This document shows, piece by piece, positions 1 to 6,595 of a DNA stretch of 19,844 nt (its first letter is position 1; every line of letters starts with the position of its first letter). This stretch comes from Chloroflexota bacterium (GTDB lineage Bacteria; Chloroflexota; Anaerolineae; Caldilineales; Caldilineaceae), in contig QEUW01000108.1 of NCBI GenBank assembly GCA_003577005.1, forward strand, positions 1-19,844, given 5' to 3'. The position numbers were made by a program, and so were the translations under genes. The notes below the pieces were generated by a model, which was given only the letters and a program-made list of their open reading frames with translations, was not told the origin of the DNA and searched no databases.

Positions 1-163
1 GCAAGACATTCACGGAGAGGTCACCTGGATGAATAGGCACGGTGACGGCCAGATTGCCCCGTTTCAACCGGAGGTGACTGCCACGCTGGCGCATCTGTAC
101 GAACCCGGCGCGCTCTAGTGCCTGCACAACCTGGCCGGGGCGCAGAATGGGCAGCTTAGGCAT
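1..163 (-). CDS. hicA: HicA-type mRNA interferase toxin, partial (C-terminus beyond left edge)
   Basis: The ATG is at 163 and reading continues leftward for 54 codons until the window ends, so the C-terminus is missing. The product begins MPKLPILRPGQVVQAL and carries the family core G-S-H-x-R (His30 within GSH) followed by a V-P-I-H-P-G-D strand (His45). This is the usual double-stranded-RNA-binding-like fold of HicA/YcfA toxins, which cleave mRNA with the conserved His. The start overlaps the end of hicB by 8 bp, so the two are translationally coupled with the antitoxin first. That is the reverse of the classical hicA-hicB order but is common in the short-HicB families. Expression should come from the promoter upstream of hicB. 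The family call is firm; activity of the toxin cannot be judged from the fragment. Confidence 0.85.
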   Translation of the reverse strand, partial: MPKLPILRPGQVVQALERAGFVQMRQRGSHLRLKRGNLAVTVPIHPGDLSVNVL

Positions 164-428
164 AGGCGTGGAGCGCGACATCTACCTTGAAATGGAAGAC
201 CTGTACAACAGTGTCAGGAGCAATGATGCGAGGATCGGCATCGGGAGGCACCGGGCGAAAATAGGGTAAACCATCTTCAAAGGCGCCTTCGAGATGCAAC
301 GTGGCCGCTTCAAGCAACATGGCCCTGGTCTCGTCGGGCGTATCGCCCATGGAAGCTACGTCAAGTTCAGGGCAGAGCGCACTATAGCCTTGCTCTTCTT
401 TGATGAGAATACCCGTGAATGCCAACAT
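156..428 (-). CDS. hicB: HicB-type antitoxin, short form (90 aa)
   Basis: This 90-aa protein opens with F-T-G-I-L-I-K-E-E-Q-G-Y-S-A-L-C-P-E-L-D-V-A-S, the typical HicB strand pattern (xxGYxAxCPELxxxSxGxT), followed by an alpha helix rich in E, A and L. This is the partial RNase-H-like fold that docks onto HicA and covers its active site. The chain stops soon after the fold, and there is no obvious ribbon-helix-helix or HTH DNA-binding tail, so autoregulation through its own DNA binding is uncertain. It overlaps hicA by 8 bp. The ATG at 428 has no Shine-Dalgarno sequence in front of it and lies almost exactly where transcription from the predicted promoter would begin, suggesting leaderless translation. 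The gene is divergent from the Fe-S subunit gene with a gap of only 45 bp. Confidence 0.85.
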   Translation of the reverse strand: MLAFTGILIKEEQGYSALCPELDVASMGDTPDETRAMLLEAATLHLEGAFEDGLPYFRPVPPDADPRIIAPDTVVQVFHFKVDVALHAYA

Positions 429-434
429 GTTCGC

Positions 435-463
435 AGTATACCATATCCCCTTTGGGGCAACAA
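435..463 (-). promoter_or_regulatory. Predicted sigma70-type promoter of hicBA with internal palindrome
   Basis: On the minus strand a TTGTTG box (plus positions 458-463) lies 17 bp from a TATACT box (435-440). The latter is preceded by TGG, giving an extended -10. The spacer contains the perfect palindrome CCCC-AAA-GGGG (plus 447-457), a possible operator. The predicted start of transcription falls at about 427-429, on the hicB ATG. The -35 box overlaps the Shine-Dalgarno region of the divergent gene at 474. Confidence 0.5.
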
Positions 464-473
464 GGAGTCACCC

Positions 474-1733
474 ATGCCTGACGTCTACAACTGGCAACTG
501 GGCCGCACCATGCAATACGCCTTTCCCGAGGCGCACCCGCAGCGGCAGTTTGCCGCCGTTTTCAACATCAACCGCTGTATCGGCTGCCAGACCTGCACCG
601 GCGCCTGCAAGGCCACCTGGACCTTTTCGCGTGGCCAGGAGTATATGTGGTGGAACAATGTTGAGAGCAAGCCCTACGGCAGCTATCCCCAGCACTGGGA
701 CATCAAGATCCTCCAACTGCTGGACGAAGCGCACGCAACCGCCGGCAGGACGGCGGAATGGGACGCCACCGAGACAAGCGAGGAAGCGCCCTACGGCGTC
801 TACAACGGCATGACCATCAGCGAGGCCGGCGGCCCCAACGAGCAGGCGCTGGGCTATCTGCCCGCCGACGCCGAATGGCGCGCCCCCAACTTCTACGAGG
901 ACACCTCCACCAAGTACAAGGGGGGGAACCTGGGCCTCAGCCCGGAAGGGGCGGAACTGCCCGAACATCAGGCCTGGTTCTTTTACCTGATGCGCATCTG
1001 CAATCATTGCACCTATCCGGCCTGCATGGCGGCCTGTCCGCGCAAGGCGATCTACAAGCGGCCCGAAGATGGCATCGTGCTCATCGACCAGGCCCGCTGC
1101 CGCGGCTATCGCAAGTGCGTGGAGCAGTGCCCGTACAAGAAGTCCATGTACCGTGGCGTCACCGGCACGAGCGAGAAGTGTGTCGGCTGCTATCCGCGTG
1201 TAGAGGGCAGCGACCCCCTCAGCGACGGGCTGCCTATGGAGACACGCTGTATGGCCGTCTGCCCCGGCAAGATTCGTCTCAACGGTCTGGTCGACATCGC
1301 CGAGGATGGGACGTGGGTGGAGGACCCCCAGCATCCGCTCTACTATTTGGTGCGTGAAGAGAAGGTGGCGTTGCCCCTCTATCCTCAGTTTGGCACCGAG
1401 CCGAACATCTACTATATCCCGCCGCGCTGGGCGCCGCGCCCCTACCTGCACCAGATGTTTGGCCCTGGCGTGGATGAGGCCATTGCCCGCTACACCGCAC
1501 CCTCGCGGCAACTGCTGGCCGTCTTGCAGCTCTTCCGCACCACCCAGACTATGATCTTCCGCTTTGAGATCGAAGAGGGTCCTCTAGTGTTGGAGACCGA
1601 GGTCAACGGCCAGCCCTGGCAGATGTACGATGACACGGTGATCGGCTTCGATGCCAATGGTGACGAACTTGTGCGCCTGAGCGTAGTCGAACCGTTGCAC
1701 GAACGCCCGGCTGAGCGGCTGAACTCGATTTAG
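474..1733 (+). CDS. Iron-sulfur beta subunit of NXR/nitrate reductase-like type II DMSO reductase family enzyme
   Basis: The 419-aa product is an electron-transfer subunit of the NarH/NxrB class. It has four cysteine motifs: CIGCQTCTGAC (Cys35, 38, 41, 45), CNHCTYPACMAAC (Cys176, 179, 184, 188), CRGYRKCVEQC (Cys209, 215, 219, with Tyr212 where a fourth cysteine would sit, as expected for a 3Fe-4S cluster) and CVGC...C...C (236, 239, 259, 263). The cluster ligands are presumably shared across motifs, as in NarH. The start MPDVYNWQLGR and the C-terminal part (PLYPQFGTEPN, IPPRW, MFGPGVDEAI, PSRQLLAVLQL) match what I remember of NxrB from Nitrospira/anammox and related periplasmic-clade nitrate reductases. 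The length also fits that clade better than SerB/DdhB (about 330 aa). The ATG at 474 is preceded by AAGGAG (462-467), so the upstream extension of the reading frame to 294 is rejected. Genes for chaperone and gamma subunit follow. No alpha subunit gene is visible, and hicB is only 45 bp upstream. The direction (nitrite oxidation or nitrate/other oxyanion reduction) cannot be told. Confidence 0.9.
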   Translation: MPDVYNWQLGRTMQYAFPEAHPQRQFAAVFNINRCIGCQTCTGACKATWTFSRGQEYMWWNNVESKPYGSYPQHWDIKILQLLDEAHATAGRTAEWDATETSEEAPYGVYNGMTISEAGGPNEQALGYLPADAEWRAPNFYEDTSTKYKGGNLGLSPEGAELPEHQAWFFYLMRICNHCTYPACMAACPRKAIYKRPEDGIVLIDQARCRGYRKCVEQCPYKKSMYRGVTGTSEKCVGCYPRVEGSDPLSDGLPMETRCMAVCPGKIRLNGLVDIAEDGTWVEDPQHPLYYLVREEKVALPLYPQFGTEPNIYYIPPRWAPRPYLHQMFGPGVDEAIARYTAPSRQLLAVLQLFRTTQTMIFRFEIEEGPLVLETEVNGQPWQMYDDTVIGFDANGDELVRLSVVEPLHERPAERLNSI

Positions 1734-1741
1734 CAGCCCAT

Positions 1742-1830
1742 CGTAGGTCACGCTAGCAGCGTGACAGGCACGTGTATGAGCGACAAGTGGCGATCTGGAC
1801 AGCATCGTCGCCCTGGTAGGGCGACCTACG
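1742..1830. repeat. Paired palindromic (REP/MITE-like) element, copy 1
   Basis: Two hairpins share one format, GTC-N-C-N-CT/AG-N-G-N-GAC with a 3-nt loop. The first is GTCACGCT-agc-AGCGTGAC (1747-1765) and the second is GTCGCCCT-ggt-AGGGCGAC (1807-1825). The 89-bp unit is bounded by the inverted ends CGTAGGTC (1742-1749) and GACCTACG (1823-1830). It fills the space between the Fe-S subunit gene and the chaperone gene. The same two hairpins recur, in the opposite order, at 3678-3779. Confidence 0.75.
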
Positions 1831-1882
1831 TTGCCCGAACTTCAAGACCATGCAGCCGCACAACCTTTTACCGGAGAATTTC

Positions 1883-2575
1883 ATGAACACAGAGCTTGCC
1901 ATCCGCTACGCACAGGTCTATACCTTTCTCTCCGGTGCGTTTCTCTATCCGCGATACAACTGGAGCGAAGACGCCCAATTGCTGCCCGGCATCTTGCCGG
2001 AGCTGGGGTTGGCGAGCGCCAGCCTGTCGATTGAACCGGTGGATCTGGCGCGACTCCAGGCTGCCCACCGCCGCACCTTTGGCCTGGCCGGTTCGCTCTG
2101 CTACGAGACCGAATACGGCCTACCCCACGAATTTCGCCAGAGCCAGGAGATGGCAGACATCTGTGGGTTCTACCGCGCCTTTGGCTTCAACGTAGGCGGC
2201 CAACACCGCGAGCGGCCCGACCATCTGGCCGTGGAGTTGGAATTTATGTATGTGCTAGCGCTCAAGGCGGCCTACGCCGCCAGCAACGGCGCGCCCGAGC
2301 ATGTGGAAGTCTGCGTTGCGGCGCAAGCCAAATTCCTGCGCGACCATCTGGGCCGCTGGATCAGCCTCTTTGTCCGCAGTGTCGCCATCAATGGGGTTGA
2401 GCCGTATCTGGCGCTGGCCCAGTTTACCGAAGCTTTTGTCCACTACCATGCCCGCCAGTTAGGCGCGCAGGTTGAAGCAACGCCCACAGAAGAGCCAGTC
2501 AAGCATACACCGTTTGACCCTGATTTCTCGTGCGCCGGGTGCGCCGTCGCCGAGTTGGAGCTTTCCCGGAGGTAG
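1883..2575 (+). CDS. TorD/NarJ/DdhD-type molybdoenzyme maturation chaperone
   Basis: The 230-aa all-helical protein shows the TorD-family core: Y-E-T-E-Y-G in the middle, then a helix with G-F-Y-R-A-F-G-F, and the signature E-R-P-D-H-L-A-V-E-L-E-F-M, equivalent to the P-D-H-x-x-x-E-L-x-F/Y motif. Such chaperones bind the alpha subunit (Tat signal and core), hold it until the molybdenum cofactor and Fe-S clusters are inserted, and are not part of the final enzyme. The reading frame opens at 1850, but ATG 1883 is preferred because CGGAG (1872-1875 for GGAG) lies at good distance, and the protein then starts MNTELAIRYAQVYTFL. The C-terminus has F-S-C-A-G-C, a Cys pair of unknown role. The stop codon overlaps the Shine-Dalgarno sequence of the gamma gene, so the two are coupled. 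Its presence implies that an alpha client exists in this genome. Confidence 0.88.
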   Translation: MNTELAIRYAQVYTFLSGAFLYPRYNWSEDAQLLPGILPELGLASASLSIEPVDLARLQAAHRRTFGLAGSLCYETEYGLPHEFRQSQEMADICGFYRAFGFNVGGQHRERPDHLAVELEFMYVLALKAAYAASNGAPEHVEVCVAAQAKFLRDHLGRWISLFVRSVAINGVEPYLALAQFTEAFVHYHARQLGAQVEATPTEEPVKHTPFDPDFSCAGCAVAELELSRR

Positions 2576-2580
2576 CCGCC

Positions 2581-3681
2581 ATGTTCAGAAAGTGGGTACA
2601 CTGCGCCTTGACAACACGGGCGCGCCGCGCCATCACCCGCCCCCGTCTACTGGCAGGTTTCATCCTGCTGCTTGCCATTGCGCTCACCTGGCTGCGGATT
2701 CCGGTGGCCAGTTCGCAGGGACTTACCCTGGTTGCGGCGCAGGTAGCCGCTGAACTGCCGCTGACCAATCCCGACGCCGATCTCTGGCAGCAGGCGCCAG
2801 CCATTGAAGTACCGCTGAGCGCCCAGAATATCACCCGCCCCATCTTGCCTGAGACGCGTGTCAAGGCCATCACAGCACGGGCGCTCTACAACGACCAGCA
2901 GCTTGCCTTTCTGGTGGAGTGGGCGGACGAGACCGAAAACGACCAGGCCCTGCGCGTCGAGGACTTCCGCGATTCGGTGGCGCTCCAGTTTCCGCTGGCC
3001 GAAGGACAGCCCTACTTCTGTATGGGCCAGCAGGGCGGCAATGTAAGTATCTGGCACTGGAAGGCCGACTGGCAAGCCGCCATTACCGCCGGCCAATCGT
3101 TGGCCGCCGCCCACCCCAACATGTACGTGGATCAATATCCCTTCACCGAGCCGGCGGATGATGTATTGCTGGCCGAGTATGTTGATGCCGCCTATCTGCC
3201 GGCGCAGGCGGTAGGCAACCTCTTCGCCAGCGCTGGGCGCGCCTCGCCAGTGGAGAACCTGGCGGCCGGCGGCTTTGGCAGCCTGACCGCCCGCCCGCCC
3301 GAAGCGCAGGATGTCCAGGGGCATGGCGTCTATGCCGATGGGCGCTGGCGCGTGATCTTCAGCCGTGACCTGGCCGCCGCGGCGGCGGATGATATATCGT
3401 TCACCACCGACCAGGTCTACTCGGTAGCGTTGGCGGCTTGGGACGGGGCCAACGATGAGCGCAACGGCGCCAAATCGACCTCCCAGTGGGTCTCGTTCCA
3501 GTTTGGGCCTGCTGTTGCTGCGGCAGTGCCCGCCGCGGCAGTGGCGCCAGCCACTGCCGCCCCTGCCCAGGCCCGGCCTGGTATTCCGCCGCTTGTGTTC
3601 ATCATCATCTTTATCGGGGTGACGGTCGCAGTGGCCTTCTTCTATTTCTATTACCGGGTAGGAGCAAAGATGACCGAGTAG
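2581..3681 (+). CDS. Haem-b gamma subunit, ethylbenzene dehydrogenase/DdhC/NxrC-like, membrane anchored
   Basis: The 366-aa protein has an N-terminal hydrophobic segment (about 22-42, signal or anchor), a beta-rich domain (about 55-310), an Ala/Pro linker (about 311-336) and a C-terminal TM helix (337-357) ending in a short charged tail. The domain carries family signatures: D-P-x-x-xxLWQQAP-like start, ALYNDQQLAFLVEW, RDSVALQFP, FCMGQ...NVSIWHWKADW and, near the end, the Lys-bearing NGAKSTSQWVSF. In EbdC the haem b iron is held by Met and Lys; Met148 and Lys298 are the natural candidates here, which is inference. The role is electron transfer between the beta subunit and a periplasmic or membrane partner. 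The C-terminal TM helix would fix the enzyme to the membrane. The ATG at 2581 follows GGAGGT (2568-2573); the upstream GTG at 2530 is rejected because it would add an Arg-rich stretch overlapping the chaperone. The stop codon lies inside the palindromic repeat that follows. Confidence 0.88.
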   Translation: MFRKWVHCALTTRARRAITRPRLLAGFILLLAIALTWLRIPVASSQGLTLVAAQVAAELPLTNPDADLWQQAPAIEVPLSAQNITRPILPETRVKAITARALYNDQQLAFLVEWADETENDQALRVEDFRDSVALQFPLAEGQPYFCMGQQGGNVSIWHWKADWQAAITAGQSLAAAHPNMYVDQYPFTEPADDVLLAEYVDAAYLPAQAVGNLFASAGRASPVENLAAGGFGSLTARPPEAQDVQGHGVYADGRWRVIFSRDLAAAAADDISFTTDQVYSVALAAWDGANDERNGAKSTSQWVSFQFGPAVAAAVPAAAVAPATAAPAQARPGIPPLVFIIIFIGVTVAVAFFYFYYRVGAKMTE

Positions 3682-3779
3682 GTCGCCCTATCAGGGCGAC
3701 GCCGCTACTTATCCGCACGATTGTCATATGACCAGCGCGACCTACGGTAGAGCAAGATGGTCACGCTGGTAGCGTGACC
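3678..3779. repeat. Paired palindromic (REP/MITE-like) element, copy 2
   Basis: It contains GTCGCCCT-atc-AGGGCGAC (3682-3700), the inverted ends GTAGGTC (3678-3684) and GACCTAC (3739-3745), and then GGTCACGCT-ggt-AGCGTGACC (3759-3779). These are the two hairpin types of the 1742-1830 element in swapped order. The TAG stop of the gamma gene is part of the repeat end, and the repeat reaches to within about 15 bp of the next gene. Confidence 0.75.
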
Positions 3780-3794
3780 TGTATGCAGAGCACA

Positions 3795-4790
3795 ATGAAG
3801 ACCGACACACACCTCACCCTGATCCGCTGGTTGGCGATGGTCGCGCTGTTCGACTGGTTCGTCACGCGCACAGTCACACGGGCGGCGATCTTCGTCCCCA
3901 AGCCGCCGCCGGTGATCGTTCTCTACGAGGCGCTCAACATGGCCGGGCAGGTGGCGCTGACCTTGACGGGCCTGCTCGCTCTGTTCGCGCTGGGCTGGGT
4001 CGCCTGGCGCGGCTGGCAGGGCCAGGGTATAGCCGGGCGGATGCTGGCGCTGGCGTTGGCAGGCCAGGTGGGTCTCAGCCTGCTCTTCCTGGTGATCCCA
4101 CCTGGTGGTTGGTTAGCACTCGCCGGCCACCTATTCTACCTGGCCGTTATTGCCCTATTGCTCTATCCGGCTTTGTGGGCGCAGTCCCGTTTGTCGTCGT
4201 TGGCTATGCTCTTGGCGGCGCTGGCACTGGTGGCTGGACGGCTGCACCAGGCCATCCCCACACTTTATTCTTCGCTCCAATGGCCCGGCCCACCCCCATT
4301 GACTGGACTGTTTTTCAATCTAGGAGAGTTGCTGGTCGTAGCCAGCGTGTTTGCCCTCTGGTGGAGCTACGGGCGCGACGCAACCTGGCGGGTCTGGTTG
4401 GCGGCGGCCCTGCCTGCGCTGGCCTTTGCTGGGTCCCACCTGTCCAACGCGGCCATGACCGGCATCCTGGCGGTCTGGTCCGTGGGGCTGACGCTCTATT
4501 TGCCCTGGCCGGTGTATGCGCTGAGCCTCTGGCTGGCCGGTGTCACCGTGATCGCGGCCCTGCGTCGGGATGACCCGGTAGGGTGGGCGATCCTGCTGCT
4601 GCTCAGCGGCGGCTATGCGCCGCAACTTAGCTTGCAGGCCTTTCTCGGCCTGATTGCGCTCTGGCTGCTCGCCGAGGCGACGCAACAGTGCGCCGTCCAG
4701 GCATCCGAGCAGCGATCGGTGCGACTCGTTGCCGAATCAGAACCCGTCCGGGCGTTCATGCTGCGGAGCAGTTCGCGGGAGAGAGTCTAA
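3795..4790 (+). CDS. Polytopic membrane protein of unknown function following the NXR-like genes
   Basis: About 331 aa and almost entirely hydrophobic, with roughly eight to ten predicted membrane segments and a short polar C-terminus. No domain is recognised. The N-terminus has F-V-T-R-T-V-T-R-A-A-I-F-V-P-K-P-P-P, a loop with a conserved look, and the helices contain isolated His residues (in G-H-L-F-Y, R-L-H-Q-A and G-S-H-L-S-N) that could in principle bind haem or protons. It follows the gamma subunit on the same strand. It could therefore be a membrane partner (quinone or cytochrome interaction) of that enzyme, but this rests on position alone. Start choice is uncertain: GTG 3774 lies inside a palindrome, and ATG 3783 and ATG 3795 both lack a strong Shine-Dalgarno. 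I chose 3795 because it begins MKTDTHLTLIRW just before the first helix. The downstream intergenic space is 143 bp. Confidence 0.75.
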   Translation: MKTDTHLTLIRWLAMVALFDWFVTRTVTRAAIFVPKPPPVIVLYEALNMAGQVALTLTGLLALFALGWVAWRGWQGQGIAGRMLALALAGQVGLSLLFLVIPPGGWLALAGHLFYLAVIALLLYPALWAQSRLSSLAMLLAALALVAGRLHQAIPTLYSSLQWPGPPPLTGLFFNLGELLVVASVFALWWSYGRDATWRVWLAAALPALAFAGSHLSNAAMTGILAVWSVGLTLYLPWPVYALSLWLAGVTVIAALRRDDPVGWAILLLLSGGYAPQLSLQAFLGLIALWLLAEATQQCAVQASEQRSVRLVAESEPVRAFMLRSSSRERV

Positions 4791-4838
4791 AATAAGAACA
4801 GCGACTCTACTGGTTCTGACGTGAAGTATCGTATGCGG

Positions 4839-4897
4839 GTTTGCACGCCTACGTGCCGGGGGGCCTGCTGGGCGCGTTCGCACGTGGGCGTGCAAAC
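4839..4897. repeat. 18-bp inverted repeat with 23-nt loop upstream of FAD oxidoreductase gene
   Basis: GTTTGCACGCCTACGTGC (4839-4856) pairs with GCACGTGGGCGTGCAAAC (4880-4897) with a single G-T type mismatch. It lies 48 bp after the membrane protein gene and 36 bp before the GTG of the next gene. No T-tract follows, so it is not a simple intrinsic terminator. It may be a leader RNA hairpin, an operator pair or a mobile repeat. Confidence 0.6.
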
Positions 4898-4933
4898 TCC
4901 GCGATGTTCGTTCAACGGGCAGAGGAGGAGCGT

Positions 4934-6109
4934 GTGGTCTCGACATGTGACGTGGTCGTCATCGGTGGCGGCATCATGGGGACAAGCGCGGCATGGCGGC
5001 TGGCCGAGCGGGGCCTGAGGGTGACGCTGGTCGAAAAAGGGGTTCTGGCCGGCGGCTCTACCGGCAAGTCATCGGCCATTGTGCGCCAGCACTATTCCAA
5101 CGAGACTACCGCCCGCATGGCGCTCTATTCTTTGCGCGTCTTCCAGAATTTTGACGAAGTGGTCGGCGGCGAGTGTGGCTTTCAACCGGTGGGTTTTGTG
5201 GTGCTGGCTGCGGGCAGAGATCACCCGGGGCTGGCCGCCAATGTGGCCTTGCAGCAGAGCGTCGGTATCGAGACCTCTTTGCTCTCTGCCGCCGAACTGG
5301 CCGAACTGGCGCCGGGGCTGGCCGGCATAGACGAGGTGGTGGCCGCTTACGAACCCGAAGGCGGCTATGCCGACCCGTGGTTGACCGTCAATTCGTTTGG
5401 CGCGGCTGCCCGGCGTTGTGGAGCGACCATCTTGCTCCATACCGAGGTGACCGGTGTGCGGATGGCGGGTGGCCGGATCACGGGAGTGGTCACCGACAAA
5501 GGCGAAATCGCCACCGGCGTAGTCGTGAACACGGCCGGGCCGTGGGGGGCGCGCATTGCCCGGATGGCCGGCGTCGAACTGCCCATTCAACCCTGCCGCG
5601 TCCAGGTTGCCTTCTTTCTCCCCCCGCCGAAAAGTGACCCGGTCTCTCACGTCTTTGTCGATTTTCCCAACACCGCGTATTATCGACCTGAGACGGGTGG
5701 GATGACCCTGGCCGGCTCCGTCGACCCGGCCGAGGCGAACGACCATGCCGACCCCGACGACTACAACGAGCGGGTGGAGCTGGCATTTGTCGAAGATGCC
5801 TGGCTGCGCTTCGCCCGTCGGTTCCCCGTCATGGAGCGTGGCGCCAGCCGCGGCGGATACGCCGGGATCTACGATGTCACTCCCGACTGGCACCCGGTGA
5901 TCGACGAAACGCCGCCGGGCAGCGGGTTCTTTAGCGCAGTCGGCCACAGCGGGCACGGCTTCAAACTCGCTCCGGCGGTCGGGGTAATGGTGGCCGACCT
6001 CGTCACCGGCCAGCGCACTGCCGGGCTTGATCCGGTCCTCTTCTGCTACGCCCGTTACGCCGAGGGCAAGCCGGTGCGCGGGCGGTACGAATACAGCATC
6101 GCGGGCTGA
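4934..6109 (+). CDS. FAD-dependent oxidoreductase, DAO/sarcosine oxidase beta-like
   Basis: The 391-aa flavoprotein belongs to the D-amino-acid/glycine/sarcosine oxidase (DAO) superfamily. It opens with a dinucleotide-binding beta-alpha-beta: VVVIGGGIMGTSAAWRLAE (Gly-x-Gly-x-x-Gly at 11-16) with the ribose-binding acid in VTLVEKG (Glu34). Next come GGSTGKSSAIVRQHYS (FAD loop), GGYADPWLT and the late second FAD contact VNTAGPWGARIA. The C-terminal block DVTPDWHPVIDE...GFFSAVGHSGHGFKLAPAVG is the usual SoxB/DAO signature. It probably oxidises a secondary or primary amine or amino acid, passing electrons to O2 (H2O2) or an acceptor; the substrate is unknown. The start is GTG 4934, preceded by GGAGG (4924-4928). 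The reading frame extends to 4841, but that stretch covers the inverted repeat and lacks a motif. It is the first gene of a unit with the hemerythrin and the second oxidoreductase. Confidence 0.85.
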   Translation: MVSTCDVVVIGGGIMGTSAAWRLAERGLRVTLVEKGVLAGGSTGKSSAIVRQHYSNETTARMALYSLRVFQNFDEVVGGECGFQPVGFVVLAAGRDHPGLAANVALQQSVGIETSLLSAAELAELAPGLAGIDEVVAAYEPEGGYADPWLTVNSFGAAARRCGATILLHTEVTGVRMAGGRITGVVTDKGEIATGVVVNTAGPWGARIARMAGVELPIQPCRVQVAFFLPPPKSDPVSHVFVDFPNTAYYRPETGGMTLAGSVDPAEANDHADPDDYNERVELAFVEDAWLRFARRFPVMERGASRGGYAGIYDVTPDWHPVIDETPPGSGFFSAVGHSGHGFKLAPAVGVMVADLVTGQRTAGLDPVLFCYARYAEGKPVRGRYEYSIAG

Positions 6110-6145
6110 GACCTACAGGTTCGCCAACCCGCTGAGGAGCCTCTC

Positions 6146-6592
6146 ATGACGATTGCCGCGGCGCTCCTGGGGGAGCACGCCCTGCTCTACACCCAATTCG
6201 ATTATCTGGAGCAGGCACTGTTGGACAGGATGACGTTGAGTCAGGTTCATTGCCAGGCGGGCATGTTACGGGCCGCGCTCGAGAGCCATGCGCACCTGGA
6301 AGACGAGCTTCTTTTCGCTCCGCTGGAGCCCTATCTGGGTGAAGTGAATCCCCTGGCTGTCATGCGGGGCGAGCATTGCGGCATCGAGCGCGCACTGGCG
6401 ACGCTGCCGCAGATCGTGGATCTCTCCCGGGCGCGAGCCGGGCTGTTGTTCGTCATCGAGGTCGCCCGCCAACATTGCGCCAGAGAAGAGCAGGCCGTCT
6501 ATTCGTTGGCCAACCAGTTGTTGGGCAGCAAAGAATCAAACCGGCTGCGCCACCGCTGGGCCATGCGCCGTGGCATTTATCACTATTACTAA
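6146..6592 (+). CDS. Hemerythrin HHE-domain protein
   Basis: The 148-aa four-helix protein has the spaced ligands of the HHE family: Glu10-His11 (L-L-G-E-H) in helix 1, H-A-H-L-E-D-E (His48, His50, Glu54) in helix 2, G-E-H-C-G-I-E (His77, Glu81) in helix 3 and R-Q-H-C-A-R-E-E (His110, Glu114/115) in helix 4. This is enough for a di-iron (or Fe/Mn) site that binds O2 or NO. The length is normal for a single-domain member, and there is no signal peptide, so it is cytoplasmic. Two cysteines (78 and 111) follow ligand histidines directly. The ATG at 6146 has GAGGAG shortly upstream (6133-6138). It lies 36 bp after one FAD oxidoreductase and only 3 bp before the next, so it is almost certainly co-translated with them. 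An oxygen-supply, oxygen-sensing or peroxide/NO-protective role for the oxidases is inference. Confidence 0.88.
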   Translation: MTIAAALLGEHALLYTQFDYLEQALLDRMTLSQVHCQAGMLRAALESHAHLEDELLFAPLEPYLGEVNPLAVMRGEHCGIERALATLPQIVDLSRARAGLLFVIEVARQHCAREEQAVYSLANQLLGSKESNRLRHRWAMRRGIYHYY

Positions 6593-6595
6593 ACC

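Noticed and set aside
294..473. Upstream extension of the Fe-S subunit reading frame from 294
   Set aside because: It lies opposite hicB and shows no conserved sequence; the ATG at 474 has a good ribosome site and begins with the family's own N-terminus.
468..1511. 347-aa minus-strand reading frame across the Fe-S subunit gene
   Set aside because: It is antisense to a clearly conserved protein, with low-complexity composition typical of GC-rich shadow frames.
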